Assembly: GCF_014207435.1 (NCBI RefSeq)
Contig: NZ_JACHGH010000005.1
Coordinates: forward strand, 1-64,000
Source of the DNA: Salirhabdus euzebyi
GTDB lineage: Bacteria; Bacillota; Bacilli; Bacillales; Alkalibacillaceae
Length of the DNA: 64,000 nucleotides
Reading direction: 5' to 3'
In this document: positions 1 to 9,058 of the stretch, in pieces
How the letters are laid out: every line of letters starts with the position of its first letter
How positions within the stretch are numbered: the first letter of the stretch is position 1
The notes under the pieces: model-generated
What the model was told of the DNA's origin: nothing
What the model saw: only the letters and a program-made list of their open reading frames with translations
Database searches by the model: none
Translations under genes and position numbers: made by a program

Positions 1-5
1 AGGTC

Positions 6-37
6 AAAAAAAATAAAAGGGGAAGAAACAATCCCCC
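6..37 (-). terminator. Rho-independent terminator at window edge
   Basis: Read on the minus strand, a GGGG/CCCC stem with a 10-base loop is followed by a long T-rich tract (the A-run at 6-18 on the plus strand). It lies downstream of the metK terminator, so it is a second stop for metK read-through or the end of a short transcript. Nothing convincing is encoded between the two terminators. Confidence 0.55.
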
Positions 38-146
38 TGAATAAATATAGTTGAAACATTGTGATTCAATTTTACACAATAACGTGGACTTGACTATTTT
101 TCTCCTCCTAACACCCGTAATTGAAACAATTAATAGCAGTTATACA

Positions 147-180
147 TAAAAAGCCTCGGTACATGAAGTACCAAGGCTTT
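147..180 (-). terminator. metK terminator
   Basis: A hairpin (AAGCCT..GGTAC / GTACC..AGGCTT) followed by a T-run on the minus strand begins a few bases after the metK stop codon. It closes the metK transcript. Confidence 0.85.
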
Positions 181-186
181 ACCAGT

Positions 187-1383
187 TTACCCTAAATTAT
201 TTTTCAACTCATCAACTTTATCTGTTTTTTCCCAAGGGAATTCAATATCCGTACGACCGAAGTGCCCATACGCCGCTGTATCTTTGTAAATTGGACGTCT
301 TAGGTCTAACATTTTAATAATCCCTGCTGGACGTAGGTCAAATGTTTTTCTAATTGCATTCACCATATCTTCTTCAGATACTTGACCTGTTCCAAACGTG
401 TTAACGGAAATAGATACTGGTTGCGCTACCCCAATTGCATACGCCAGCTGAACTTCACAAGAATCAGCTAGACCAGCAGCTACAATATTCTTTGCTACGT
501 AACGAGCAGCATAAGCGGCAGAACGGTCCACTTTTGTAGGATCTTTACCACTAAATGCTCCCCCGCCATGACGGGCAAATCCGCCATATGTATCCACGAT
601 GATTTTTCGGCCAGTTAAACCTGCATCACCTTGTGGACCACCAATGACGAAACGACCTGTTGGATTTATAAAGTATTTTGTATCTTCATCAATTAGTTCT
701 GAAGGCACTACTTCATTAATAACATGTTTTTTCAAATCCCCTTGAATCTGTTCTAAGGTTATCTCAGGGGCATGTTGAGTAGATATAACGATAGTGTCAA
801 CACGAACTGGCTTGTCATTCTCATCATATTCGACAGTTACTTGTGTTTTCCCATCTGGACGTAAATATTCAAGTGTATCATCTTTACGTACATCCGCCAG
901 TCTTTTGGCAAGTTTATGAGATAAAGAAATTGGTAATGGCATTAATTCAGGAGTTTCATTCGTTGCAAACCCAAACATCAAACCTTGATCACCTGCACCA
1001 ATCGATTCAAGCTCTCTATCTGACATTTGACCCTCTCGTGCTTCTAATGCTTGGTTTACCCCTTGAGCAATATCGGCAGATTGTTCATCGATTGCCGTTA
1101 GTACAGCACAAGTTTCTGAATCGAATCCGAATTTAGCACGTGTATATCCAATTTCCTTAATCGTGTTACGTACAATAGATTGAATATCAACATATGCTGT
1201 TGTCGAAATCTCTCCTGCAACTAAAACTAAACCAGTTGTTACTGTCGTTTCACAAGCTACGCGAGCATTTGGATCTTTTTCTAAAATGGCATCTAAAATA
1301 GAATCTGATATTTGATCACTGATTTTATCTGGATGCCCTTCTGTTACGGATTCTGAAGTAAATAGCCGACGCTTTACAGCCAT
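187..1383 (-). CDS. metK: S-adenosylmethionine synthetase
   Basis: Makes S-adenosylmethionine from methionine and ATP in the cytoplasm. The 398-residue length is normal for MetK. Visible signatures are GHPDKISDQ near residues 16-24 (ATP-binding loop), [10 protein letters not shown] near 130-139 and [16 protein letters not shown] near 272-287, the two classic MetK patterns. A strong ribosome site (GGAGGAAAC) precedes the ATG. The gene is monocistronic, with its own terminator, and diverges from pckA as in B. subtilis. In B. subtilis metK is controlled by a SAM-I (S-box) riboswitch, but I cannot find the S-box core motifs in the upstream 600 bases here. Identification is secure. Confidence 0.98.
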   Translation of the reverse strand: MAVKRRLFTSESVTEGHPDKISDQISDSILDAILEKDPNARVACETTVTTGLVLVAGEISTTAYVDIQSIVRNTIKEIGYTRAKFGFDSETCAVLTAIDEQSADIAQGVNQALEAREGQMSDRELESIGAGDQGLMFGFATNETPELMPLPISLSHKLAKRLADVRKDDTLEYLRPDGKTQVTVEYDENDKPVRVDTIVISTQHAPEITLEQIQGDLKKHVINEVVPSELIDEDTKYFINPTGRFVIGGPQGDAGLTGRKIIVDTYGGFARHGGGAFSGKDPTKVDRSAAYAARYVAKNIVAAGLADSCEVQLAYAIGVAQPVSISVNTFGTGQVSEEDMVNAIRKTFDLRPAGIIKMLDLRRPIYKDTAAYGHFGRTDIEFPWEKTDKVDELKNNLG

Positions 1384-1920
1384 TCTTTTTGTTTCCTCCT
1401 TTTATTACGAACACATATTTTTCTATCGGATGATATCCGGTTTTTTATCTTTATGAACAAAGAAGATATTATGTTCTAATAACGATTTATGTGGACATCA
1501 CACACTATCTTTACTTAATTTAACCGAAAATGACGGAATATAAAACGAATAAACTTACCTTTTTTAAAAAGAAAAGCGTAATCGATTAGATAGTCCTACC
1601 ATATATAAGCCAGAAATTTGTAATAAGGGATTGACTTAGCACCCAGTGGACTATACGCTTGAGCTAGACGATGAGGAAAAGGTAGGTTTATAGTGTTGTT
1701 TATCATGCTACATCTATGTAATCATTATACGGTATTTTAATGGATACCTTATGTTAAATAACAGGGTACCCATTCGCGAATTATCATATCGTTTACAAAA
1801 TAGATTGTCAAACAAACACAATTATATGCACAAATTTTCCATCGTTTCTATATATATACGAAAACAGTCATTATTCCCTAAAAATATCTTTAACATTTCT
1901 TATTTAATTTTCATCAATTA
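1384..1920. other. Long metK-pckA divergent intergenic region
   Basis: This 537-base stretch separates metK from the pckA promoter. It carries the metK ribosome site, a short palindrome CGGATGATATCCG (1427-1439) that could form a small hairpin just ahead of that site, and a possible degenerate repeat at about 1620-1700. I see no gene, no SAM-I riboswitch core and no T-box. The metK promoter was not located with confidence. Confidence 0.5.
1621..1700. repeat. Possible degenerate Bacillaceae intergenic repeat
   Basis: The minus strand contains CGTCTAGCTCAAGCG followed by a GTCCACTGGGTGCTAAGTC-like string. This resembles the GTCTAGCTCCAGCGCCTAG-type intergenic repeat I remember from many Bacillus genomes. 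Resemblance is by memory only and the copy is degenerate. Confidence 0.3.
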
Positions 1921-1923
1921 GTA

Positions 1924-1951
1924 TGGACTATATTTTTTAATGTGTTATACT
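1924..1951 (+). promoter_or_regulatory. pckA promoter with CcpN-type operator
   Basis: A sigma-A-like promoter is present: -35 TGGACT (1924-1929), 16-base spacer, -10 TATACT (1946-1951). The 11-mer TGTGTTATACT (1941-1951) overlaps the -10 and fits the B. subtilis CcpN operator consensus TRTGHYATAYW at every position. CcpN represses the gluconeogenic genes pckA and gapB in B. subtilis, so the same glucose repression is inferred here. Confidence 0.7.
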
Positions 1952-2005
1952 ATTAGCAAATAAAGGTACTTTTTTGGAAATTATATAAAAAGGATGATGC
2001 TTTAA

Positions 2006-3598
2006 ATGAATAATGTAAGCCATAAACCTATAAGTGAAGTGTTACAAGAATTAGATAATAAAAAAAATAATTTATCTACTCCTGATTTAGTAGAGAAAAT
2101 TTTAGCACGTAAAGAAGGAATTTTAACTGCTACTGGTGCTGTTCGTGCCGTAACAGGTAAATATACTGGGCGTTCACCGAAAGACAAATTTATCGTAAAA
2201 GATTCTGTAAGTGAGAACAAAGTGGAATGGGGCTCTGTCAACCAACCTATCTCTTCTGATGTATTTGTGCGTTTGTATGAGAAGGTGATTCAACATTTAA
2301 AAGGAAAAAGTGAAATTTTTTCTTTTAAAGGTTTTGCAGGAGCAGATAAAAATTATCGTTTACCCATTCAAGTAGTGAATGAGTTTGCTTGGCATAATCT
2401 GTTTGCTAGTCAACTGTTTATCAGGCCGACAGAGGAAGAGCTAGCTGAACATAAAACAGAATTTACTGTTTTATCTGCTCCAACGTTTAAAGCAAATCCA
2501 GAAGTTGATGGCACAAATTCTGAAGCATTTGTCATTATTTCCTTTGAGCATAAAATTGTATTAATAGGTGGAACAGAATACGCGGGAGAAATTAAAAAAT
2601 CTATTTTTTCTGTTATGAACTATTTGTTACCACAAAAGGACGTACTTCCAATGCACTGTTCAGCCAACGTTGGTGTAGAGGGCGATGTTTCCTTATTTTT
2701 TGGTTTATCTGGTACAGGTAAAACAACACTATCCGCAGATCCTAATAGAAAATTAATAGGTGATGATGAACACGCATGGTCAAACAGTGGTGTCTTTAAT
2801 ATTGAAGGTGGATGCTACGCAAAATGTATTAACCTATCTGAAGAAAAGGAACCACAAATATACAACGCTATACGTTTCGGTACAGTACTAGAAAATGTAG
2901 TATTAGATGAGACTACAAGAATGCCGGACTATGATGATACTTCCTTAACAGAGAATACTCGTGCAGCTTATGCAATTGAAAATATTGATAATATTATTTT
3001 ACCTAGTATTGCTGGCCATCCACGGACAATTATCTTTTTAACGGCTGATGCATTTGGTGTACTGCCGCCGATTAGTAAATTAACAAAAGAACAGGCGATG
3101 TATCATTTCCTTAGTGGTTATACAAGTAAGCTTGCTGGTACGGAAAGAGGAGTAACTTCTCCTCAAGCAACGTTCTCCACTTGCTTTGGTTCTCCATTCT
3201 TACCATTACCTGCAGCAACTTATGCAGAAATGCTTGGGGAAAAAATTGACCAATTTAAGGTGAATGTGTTTTTAGTTAATACTGGTTGGACTGGTGGTTC
3301 TTATGGTGAAGGAGAACGAATGGACCTCTCTCATACTAGAGCTATGGTGCGTGCAGCATTAGAAGGTGAATTGAACAAAACAGAAACTGTAAAAGATCCT
3401 CTTTTCGGTTTAGAAATCCCTGTTCATTGTCCAGGTGTTCCTAACAAAGTACTAATTCCAAGGAAAACATGGAAAGATCCGAACCAATACGATGAAAAAG
3501 CAAAACAGCTTGCTACACAATTCCATGAGAACTTTAAAAAGTTTCCGAATGTATCAGATGAAATCGCTCAAGCAGGTCCTTTGTATCTGCGCAAATAA
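2006..3598 (+). CDS. pckA: Phosphoenolpyruvate carboxykinase (ATP)
   Basis: Converts oxaloacetate and ATP to phosphoenolpyruvate and CO2, the first committed step of gluconeogenesis. The 530-residue length is typical for the ATP-dependent bacterial family. The phosphate-binding loop [13 protein letters not shown] is at about residues 233-246, followed by the metal-binding segment [15 protein letters not shown] lies about 11 bases before the ATG. The gene has a CcpN-type promoter upstream and a strong terminator downstream, so it is probably monocistronic and glucose-repressed. Divergent pairing with metK matches B. subtilis. Confidence 0.97.
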   Translation: MNNVSHKPISEVLQELDNKKNNLSTPDLVEKILARKEGILTATGAVRAVTGKYTGRSPKDKFIVKDSVSENKVEWGSVNQPISSDVFVRLYEKVIQHLKGKSEIFSFKGFAGADKNYRLPIQVVNEFAWHNLFASQLFIRPTEEELAEHKTEFTVLSAPTFKANPEVDGTNSEAFVIISFEHKIVLIGGTEYAGEIKKSIFSVMNYLLPQKDVLPMHCSANVGVEGDVSLFFGLSGTGKTTLSADPNRKLIGDDEHAWSNSGVFNIEGGCYAKCINLSEEKEPQIYNAIRFGTVLENVVLDETTRMPDYDDTSLTENTRAAYAIENIDNIILPSIAGHPRTIIFLTADAFGVLPPISKLTKEQAMYHFLSGYTSKLAGTERGVTSPQATFSTCFGSPFLPLPAATYAEMLGEKIDQFKVNVFLVNTGWTGGSYGEGERMDLSHTRAMVRAALEGELNKTETVKDPLFGLEIPVHCPGVPNKVLIPRKTWKDPNQYDEKAKQLATQFHENFKKFPNVSDEIAQAGPLYLRK

Positions 3599-3635
3599 TT
3601 ATCGCTCTCTCATATCCTATATATATATTTCTTTC

Positions 3636-3669
3636 GCTGCTTGCCAATATGTGCAAGCAGCTTTTTTTT
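3636..3669 (+). terminator. pckA terminator
   Basis: Perfect stem GCTGCTTG / CAAGCAGC followed by eight T residues, shortly after the pckA stop codon. Confidence 0.9.
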
Positions 3670-3791
3670 ATAGAGAAGATTAACTAGTTACTCTACACAT
3701 TTTCTTATGGGCTATCACACATTTTACCCAACAGCATAATATATTTTTAGCTTCATCATTTTACTTAAGAATAAGGAGGATGACATAAATA

Positions 3792-4796
3792 ATGAAAAAC
3801 GTCCGAAGATTTATGAGTATTGTTTTTTCATTGATATTGATTTTTGTAATGAGCGCTTGTTCAAATAGTGATTCTTCAAATAAAACCTCTTTAAGTGTTG
3901 CAGAGGTTACACGTTCTGTATTCTATGCCCCTCAATATGTAGCAATTGAAAAAGGTTTCTTTGAAGAAGAAGGCTTAGAAATTGATTTAAAGACGACATG
4001 GGGTGGAGATAAAACAATGACTACCTTAGTGTCTGATGGAGCCGATATCGCACTAGTAGGTTCAGAAACATCCATTTACGTCCATGCAAGAGGAGCAAAT
4101 GACCCTATTATTAACTTTGCTCAGTTAACACAAAAAGATGGTACATTTCTTGTTTCAAAAGAACCTAAACCTAACTTTAAGTGGGAAGATTTAAGAGGCA
4201 GTAAATTCCTAGGCCAACGTAAAGGTGGCATGCCACAGATGGTTGGAGAGTACGTACTGAAACAAAAGGGAATTGATCCTCAATCGGATTTAGAGCTGTC
4301 TCAAAATGTTGACTTTGCAAATATTCCAAATGCATTCCAAACTGGTGATTACGAGTATGTCCAATTGTTTGAACCAACAGCAAGTGTTTTTGAGAAGGAA
4401 GGCAACGGTCATGTAATTGCATCGTTTGGAGAGGCATCTGGTAAAGTACCTTATACGGTTTTTATGGCTAAGCAATCTTTCTTGGAAGATAACAAAGAAA
4501 CTACTGAAAAATTCACAAGAGCGATTTATAAAGCACAGCAATGGGTGGAAAAAACAGATGCTACAGAAGTTGCTGAAGTAATCAGCCCCTATTTCGAAGA
4601 CACAGATGTAGACATCATTGCATCTTCTGTAGAGAGATATAAATCTGCAGGGGCATTCGCGACTGACCCTATCTTAGATGAAGAAGAATGGAATAACTTA
4701 AAAGCAATTATGGATGAAGCTGGAGAATTACCTGAAGATGTGGATCACGGTACACTCGTGAACACACAAATTGCAGAAAAAATTATAAGTGAGTAG
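3792..4796 (+). CDS. ytlA: ABC transporter substrate-binding lipoprotein (YtlA, NMT1/THI5-like)
   Basis: Extracellular binding lipoprotein of an ABC importer. The N terminus has a signal peptide ending in the lipobox MSAC (Cys near residue 23), so the mature protein should be lipid-anchored outside the membrane. The body has the NMT1/THI5-SsuA type fold signature, for example SVFYAPQYVAIEKGFFEEEGL near residues 40-60 (quoted region is that of ThiY/SsuA binding proteins). AAGGAGG precedes the ATG. It is the first gene of a three-gene operon with an ATPase and a permease. The family takes up thiamine precursors, sulfonates or nitrate-like ligands; the ligand cannot be told from sequence, and no thiamine riboswitch is seen upstream. 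Confidence 0.88.
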   Translation: MKNVRRFMSIVFSLILIFVMSACSNSDSSNKTSLSVAEVTRSVFYAPQYVAIEKGFFEEEGLEIDLKTTWGGDKTMTTLVSDGADIALVGSETSIYVHARGANDPIINFAQLTQKDGTFLVSKEPKPNFKWEDLRGSKFLGQRKGGMPQMVGEYVLKQKGIDPQSDLELSQNVDFANIPNAFQTGDYEYVQLFEPTASVFEKEGNGHVIASFGEASGKVPYTVFMAKQSFLEDNKETTEKFTRAIYKAQQWVEKTDATEVAEVISPYFEDTDVDIIASSVERYKSAGAFATDPILDEEEWNNLKAIMDEAGELPEDVDHGTLVNTQIAEKIISE

Positions 4797-4808
4797 AGGT
4801 GAACATCA

Positions 4809-5579
4809 TTGGCATTCCTAACAGTAAAGGATATCTCCCATCTATATTTGTCTGAAAAAAACTATACGAAAGCACTAGAAGATATATCTTTTGAAGTCAA
4901 AAAAGGGAGTTTTGTGTCCTTGATTGGCCCTAGTGGTTGTGGAAAAACAACCCTGCTATCCATAATAGCGGGGTTGATTGAACCGACTGATGGGGAAGTT
5001 TTATTAGAAGGAAAGCCACTTAAGACACAGGATTCTAATATTGGTTATATGCTGCAGCAAGATTATTTATTTCCTTGGAAAACAATAATCGATAATGTAT
5101 TAATCGGACCTCACATTCAAAAGAACTTAACGCAATCTGTAAAAGACAAAGCAATGGAACTACTTGATGAAATCGGAATTGGCCAAACAAAGGATTCTTA
5201 CCCTGACCAGCTTTCAGGTGGTATGAGACAGCGTGTTGCACTCGCAAGAACGCTTATTACAGACCCAAAACTTCTATTATTGGATGAACCATTTTCTGCT
5301 TTAGATTATCAAACAAAACTAAAATTAGAGAACTTAATATTAGAAATTCTCCGTAATTATGAACAAACTTCTGTTCTTGTCACTCATGATATAGGTGAAG
5401 CTATCGCCATGAGCGATAGAATCATTCTTTTAGATACAGCACCAGGAAAAATCGCAAAAATATTTGATGTTCCAAAAGAAATTGTAGAGCTCTCACCATT
5501 TGACGCTAGACAGGATCCTGTTTACTCAGAATTCTTCCAAACGGTATGGAAGGAGTTGGATAGCCTTGAGCAAAAATAA
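4809..5579 (+). CDS. ytlC: ABC transporter ATP-binding protein (YtlC)
   Basis: Cytoplasmic ATPase subunit of the ytl importer, 256 residues. Walker [10 protein letters not shown] is near residues 40-48, the signature LSGGMRQR near 135-142 and Walker B LLLLDEP near 155-161, followed by the H-loop VTHD. It belongs to the SsuB/TauB/NrtD-type group that pairs with NMT1-like binding proteins. Translation starts at a TTG at 4809, supported by AGAGGTGA seven bases upstream, and begins 12 bases after ytlA, so the two are co-transcribed. Its end overlaps the permease gene. Confidence 0.93.
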   Translation: MAFLTVKDISHLYLSEKNYTKALEDISFEVKKGSFVSLIGPSGCGKTTLLSIIAGLIEPTDGEVLLEGKPLKTQDSNIGYMLQQDYLFPWKTIIDNVLIGPHIQKNLTQSVKDKAMELLDEIGIGQTKDSYPDQLSGGMRQRVALARTLITDPKLLLLDEPFSALDYQTKLKLENLILEILRNYEQTSVLVTHDIGEAIAMSDRIILLDTAPGKIAKIFDVPKEIVELSPFDARQDPVYSEFFQTVWKELDSLEQK

Positions 5580-6369
5580 TGATCAACTCCTTTTTGAACA
5601 ATATAAACGTCAAAAAAGGAAAGAAAAAAGAGCAGTATACACTTGGCAAGGCATTATCTTTGTCTTGTTCTTTGGACTTTGGGAGTTATTTAGTCAATTA
5701 AGATGGATAGACCCTCTTATCTTCAGTTCCCCATCAAAAATTTGGGATCTTTTTCTAAAAAAAGCTGGAGATGGTTCTATTTGGATTCACCTACAAATTA
5801 CCGGATTAGAGACAATAGCAGGTTTTTTACTTGGTACACTAATAGGTATCATCTTTGCCACGATTCTATGGTGGTCACCGAAACTGTCAAAGATCTTAGA
5901 CCCCTATATTGTCGTGTTAAATGCAATGCCTAAAGTTGCATTAGGACCTATTATCATAGTAGCTCTTGGTCCCACTTATACGTCCATCATTGCAATGGGT
6001 ATTATGGTTTCTGTTATTATTACAACCATCAACGTCTATACCTCGTTTAAAGAAGTAGATAAGAACTATATAAAAGTGTTAAAAAGCTTTAAAGCAAACC
6101 GCCGACAAATTTTTAAAGAAGCCATTTTACCAGCTTCTGTTCCAACAATGATATCCACGTTAAAAATTAATGTTGGACTCTCCTGGGTAGGTATTATTGT
6201 TGGTGAGTTTTTAACATCAGAGCAAGGGTTAGGCTATTTAATAATTTACGGATTCCAAGTGTTTGATTTAACACTTGTCTTACTCAGCTTATTATTGATT
6301 GCAATATTTGCTGCTATTATGTACCAAATAGTTGAAGGCATAGAAAGAAAGTTAATAAAAAATAGATAA
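5566..6369 (+). CDS. ytlD: ABC transporter permease (YtlD)
   Basis: Membrane channel subunit of the ytl importer, 267 residues from the chosen start, with about six hydrophobic segments. The region near residues 163-193 ([17 protein letters not shown]..) is the EAA loop that docks on the ATPase. The frame is open upstream to 5500, but AAGGAG at 5550-5555 points to the TTG at 5566, giving [10 protein letters not shown]. That start overlaps the ytlC stop by 14 bases, typical of translational coupling. Last gene of the ytlA-ytlC-ytlD operon. Confidence 0.92.
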   Translation: MSKNNDQLLFEQYKRQKRKEKRAVYTWQGIIFVLFFGLWELFSQLRWIDPLIFSSPSKIWDLFLKKAGDGSIWIHLQITGLETIAGFLLGTLIGIIFATILWWSPKLSKILDPYIVVLNAMPKVALGPIIIVALGPTYTSIIAMGIMVSVIITTINVYTSFKEVDKNYIKVLKSFKANRRQIFKEAILPASVPTMISTLKINVGLSWVGIIVGEFLTSEQGLGYLIIYGFQVFDLTLVLLSLLLIAIFAAIMYQIVEGIERKLIKNR

Positions 6370-6377
6370 CTTGAATG

Positions 6378-6408
6378 AAGCCCAGCTACTGAATTAGCTG
6401 GGCTTTTT
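6378..6408 (+). terminator. ytl operon terminator, inside the ytkD 3' end
   Basis: Stem AGCCCAGCTA / TAGCTGGGCT followed by TTTTT on the plus strand. The ytkD stop codon (minus strand, 6386) lies within this hairpin, so the two convergent genes share the sequence. Confidence 0.85.
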
Positions 6409-6862
6409 CAAGGAATTGAAGACTATTTACTAGTACTCCATCCTTCATCATGAAACTAAAGGAAGGAATATCTGTTAGGTTTTGCGGAAGATCAGAAAGT
6501 AAAACAGGTCCTTCTGTTTCATAGTAATTTCGCTGTTTCACTAATTGATTTACTTTAGCAAAATAAACATTTTTAATAACCGCTCCGCCTTTACCGTCTA
6601 CATAATATTGTCCTAAATAGGTTAAGTCTTCTACAATTCCACCAGTTTCTTCAAACACTTCTCGTTCGGCAGCCTCCTCAGGTGTTTCACCTTCTTCTAC
6701 CTTACCACCGGGGAATTCCATCCCTCTGTCCTTATGCTTTGTTAACAACCATTTATCTGCAAACTTTGTAATAACCCAAACATGTTTTGGATCTGCGGAA
6801 AATGGATTTTTTGTAAAGGAAAGCGTTACTTCATTATGATAAAAGTCTTTAAATTTAATCAT
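6386..6862 (-). CDS. ytkD: Nudix hydrolase YtkD
   Basis: Nudix-family pyrophosphatase; the B. subtilis homologue hydrolyses 8-oxo-dGTP and has been linked to RNA decapping. The Nudix box G-x5-E-x7-REVFEETGG lies at about residues 51-73, and every key residue is present. The frame is open to a GTG at 6871, but that codon is only two bases from the ribosome site. The ATG at 6862 gives MIKFKDFYHN, which lines up with the remembered N terminus of B. subtilis YtkD and gives the same length, 158 residues. Convergent with ytlD, as in B. subtilis. Confidence 0.93.
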   Translation of the reverse strand: MIKFKDFYHNEVTLSFTKNPFSADPKHVWVITKFADKWLLTKHKDRGMEFPGGKVEEGETPEEAAEREVFEETGGIVEDLTYLGQYYVDGKGGAVIKNVYFAKVNQLVKQRNYYETEGPVLLSDLPQNLTDIPSFSFMMKDGVLVNSLQFLEKAQLIQ

Positions 6863-6891
6863 TTTTTTCACTACCTTTTATATAGCTGCAT

Positions 6892-7443
6892 TTATTCCTT
6901 TGGATAATTGACATCTTCTATTGTCCAACCCTTATCATCAATATATTTAAATTGCATTTTAATTTTGTAGTTACCATATAGATCACTACTGTTAGTTTGT
7001 ACAATTTCTATATGATTTTTACTAATTTCTGTTTTCGTATAAGGTTGATCATGAACAAACCATGGTGGTGTCTCCGTAGGAATAATATATAATTTATTGT
7101 CATGTTCTTTATAATATAAATCCACGATTTTTTTTGCAAGTGAAAGGCTAGAAAAGGAGGAAAAACTATTCGCTAATTCTTCCTTGCTTCGATAGTTTAC
7201 TACTTGGTAATTGTTATCCACCTCCTGAACAAGGTGGTCCATAAATTTATCCGTAATGGCAACAATAGTTTCTTCTGTTAAGGATGGTTGTCCCTCGTTA
7301 GTTATAGAGTGAATGGAATTAATGTTTATTTTATTTTCATGAATAATGGGCTGATTAAGATTAGAATTTGCTTGAGTTGGAAAACTGGTAAGATAAAAGA
7401 TGGTTAGTCCAATAATAAAATGCTTGGAATTGAGGAAATGCAT
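6892..7443 (-). CDS. Exported protein of unknown function (possibly DUF3993-like)
   Basis: A 183-residue protein with a hydrophobic N-terminal segment (residues 9-25) ending near QANS, likely a cleaved signal peptide. The mature part is hydrophilic and contains YIIPTETPPWF near residue 120; this reminds me of the Bacillus DUF3993 family, but that link is from memory and weak. AGAGGAGGAA precedes the ATG strongly. It lies 29 bases upstream of ytkD on the same strand, so the two may be co-transcribed. No catalytic motif seen. Confidence 0.7.
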   Translation of the reverse strand: MHFLNSKHFIIGLTIFYLTSFPTQANSNLNQPIIHENKININSIHSITNEGQPSLTEETIVAITDKFMDHLVQEVDNNYQVVNYRSKEELANSFSSFSSLSLAKKIVDLYYKEHDNKLYIIPTETPPWFVHDQPYTKTEISKNHIEIVQTNSSDLYGNYKIKMQFKYIDDKGWTIEDVNYPKE

Positions 7444-7586
7444 GTTCTTCCTCCTCTAACTATTTATTTATTTACATATCCGTTATTTCATATATATAAA
7501 CTTTTTAGACTTTCTTTCATTAAAACGGAAATTAATTTATACTTTTTTTAACAATATATGTTTAAAAACGATTGGGAGGTTTCATT

Positions 7587-8363
7587 TTGTTAAAAAAACT
7601 TTTACTTACCTTAATTTTAATTTTTACTTTAAGTGCGTGTTCGAATATTGACAATTCCGCAAAAGAAATTTATGAAAAGACAATGGAAGCAAGTCAAAAT
7701 TTAGAAAGTTTTCAAATGGAAATGGACATGAATCAAGAAGTTTCCATTCCAGAAATGGAACAAGCTTTCTCAGTTGAAATGAAATCTATTGCTAAAATCC
7801 ATGTAGAACCTCAAGCTTTTTATCAGCAGATGGAATTTTTAGATCAAAAGGCGGAAATGTACTTCACCGATGAAGGCTTTTTTATTCAACAAGGTGGGGA
7901 TCAAGGGTGGATAAAGGCACCTGCTGAAATGGTTGATCAACTAAATGCCATGCAAGACCAACAATCTCCAAGCCAGCAGTTAGTACAACTAGAAAACTAT
8001 ATAGAAGATTTTGAATTGGAAGAGCACCCTGACTATTATGAAGTATCTTTGTATTCAAAAGGAGATAAAATGCTTGATTTGATAAAGGAACAACTTGAAC
8101 AAAACAATATTACTGGAACAGAGTTAGATACAGAGATGTTGAACAACGTTAAAATCAATCATGTAGATATCATATTTAGTGTTGATAAGGAAAACTATTA
8201 TCCGCTAACATTTAATATGAGTATTGAAATAGAAGATACACAAAACGGACAATCTTCGGTTGCAAAAATAGATGTGAACGGTGTTTACAGTAACTTTAAC
8301 GAGGTTGAAGAAATTAAAGTTCCAGAAGAAATTGTTAACTCTGCACAAGAAATGACCCCATAA
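7587..8363 (+). CDS. DUF6612-type lipoprotein
   Basis: Secreted lipoprotein of about 258 residues. GGGAGG at 7574-7579 points to the TTG at 7587 rather than the in-frame TTG inside the ribosome site. The N terminus MLKKLLLTLILIFTLSAC is a lipoprotein signal with lipobox LSAC. The mature region (KEIYEKTMEASQNLESFQMEM..) is the repeated pattern of small Bacillus lipoproteins annotated as DUF6612, which resemble LolA/LppX-like lipid-binding barrels. Function unknown. It is divergent from the exported protein at 6892-7443 and closed by a strong terminator. Confidence 0.75.
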   Translation: MLKKLLLTLILIFTLSACSNIDNSAKEIYEKTMEASQNLESFQMEMDMNQEVSIPEMEQAFSVEMKSIAKIHVEPQAFYQQMEFLDQKAEMYFTDEGFFIQQGGDQGWIKAPAEMVDQLNAMQDQQSPSQQLVQLENYIEDFELEEHPDYYEVSLYSKGDKMLDLIKEQLEQNNITGTELDTEMLNNVKINHVDIIFSVDKENYYPLTFNMSIEIEDTQNGQSSVAKIDVNGVYSNFNEVEEIKVPEEIVNSAQEMTP

Positions 8364-8409
8364 AACGACTCTAGATGTCCTTGGAGAAAAACTAAATATT
8401 TTTATTATA

Positions 8410-8443
8410 AATAAACCTCGCTAAATTTTTGCGAGGTTTATTT
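8410..8443. terminator. Bidirectional terminator
   Basis: Perfect stem AATAAACCTCGC / GCGAGGTTTATT with T-rich tails on both strands, between the convergent genes ending at 8363 (+) and 8447 (-). Confidence 0.9.
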
Positions 8444-8446
8444 GTT

Positions 8447-8761
8447 TTATACATCTTTTAGGATACCCATTGATTCGATATGCTTTTTCGTTTTTTCGTC
8501 ACCTAGTTTGTACAACATCTCATAAACTCGGTACATTCCTTCGTCATATTGATCATTTGTCTTATCATTATGGTATTCCATAATAGGGATGTGAGCGCGA
8601 ATCCATGTTCCCAGTTCGGAATTATACATTTCATCCATTACTTCTCGAAGTAGCATTATTTCTTCAGGAGTGCCGTAAATTACAAAATGATTGTTATTAT
8701 AAGCCTGTAATCTAGATATTTCATGGGTCCCTATATCAACATAGAACTTTTCTTTTTCCAT
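8447..8761 (-). CDS. Conserved hypothetical cytoplasmic protein, 104 aa
   Basis: Not recognised. GAAGGAGG with an 8-base spacing supports the ATG at 8761 (MEKEKFYVDIG) over an in-frame GTG at 8779 that lies inside the ribosome site. The protein is soluble and acidic, with a run LREVMDEMYNSELGTWIRAH near residues 44-63, and has no signal peptide or membrane segment. It sits alone between two terminators. A real gene by ribosome site and codon use, function unknown. Confidence 0.7.
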   Translation of the reverse strand: MEKEKFYVDIGTHEISRLQAYNNNHFVIYGTPEEIMLLREVMDEMYNSELGTWIRAHIPIMEYHNDKTNDQYDEGMYRVYEMLYKLGDEKTKKHIESMGILKDV

Positions 8762-8931
8762 CACTTTAACCTCCTTCACCTATTTTTCACTCTTTTTTAT
8801 TTATTATGAGTGTCTGGCATGAAACAATTCATCTTATGGGAAAAGGGTTCAGTACCAAAGCTTTTAAAACTAAGCACGACTTTTCATATCTCCACAAGTG
8901 AAAAAATACAAATTATTAAACATATTAAAAA

Positions 8932-9008
8932 AACTTGGCTAGTCGCCAAGTCCTTATGGTTTTTCTTATACTTTAATCCTTTAACAAAGTTAAACTTTCT
9001 TAAAGTAC
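8932..9008. repeat. Small palindromic intergenic repeat, copy 1
   Basis: Contains a hairpin ACTTGGC..GCCAAGT, then a 48-base tail (8960-9007) identical to the one at 35263-35311. The tail folds into a long interrupted hairpin (ACTTTAA..TTTAAC / GTTAAA..TTAAAGT). Copy 1 lacks the middle hairpin (TATGGC/GCCATA) found in copy 2. No gene overlaps it. Confidence 0.75.
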
Positions 9009-9009
9009 A

Positions 9010-9035
9010 AAAAATCCCGCTAGTCAGCGGGATTT
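9010..9035 (-). terminator. Terminator of the siderophore ATPase gene
   Basis: Stem AATCCCGCT / AGCGGGATT followed by TTTTTT on the minus strand, 24 bases past the stop codon of the gene at 9059-9889. Confidence 0.85.
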
Positions 9036-9058
9036 ATGTAACTATATTATCGTGTCCG

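Noticed and set aside
38-142. Short minus-strand gene between the two metK-side terminators
   Set aside because: A GGAGGAG string is present at about 104-110 on the minus strand, but no start codon follows at a workable distance.
3670-3791. Thiamine riboswitch ahead of ytlA
   Set aside because: The NMT1-like binding protein raised the idea, but no CTGAGA / ACCTGATCTGG core is present.
6863-6871. GTG start of ytkD
   Set aside because: Only two bases from the ribosome site; the ATG at 6862 fits homologue length and N terminus.
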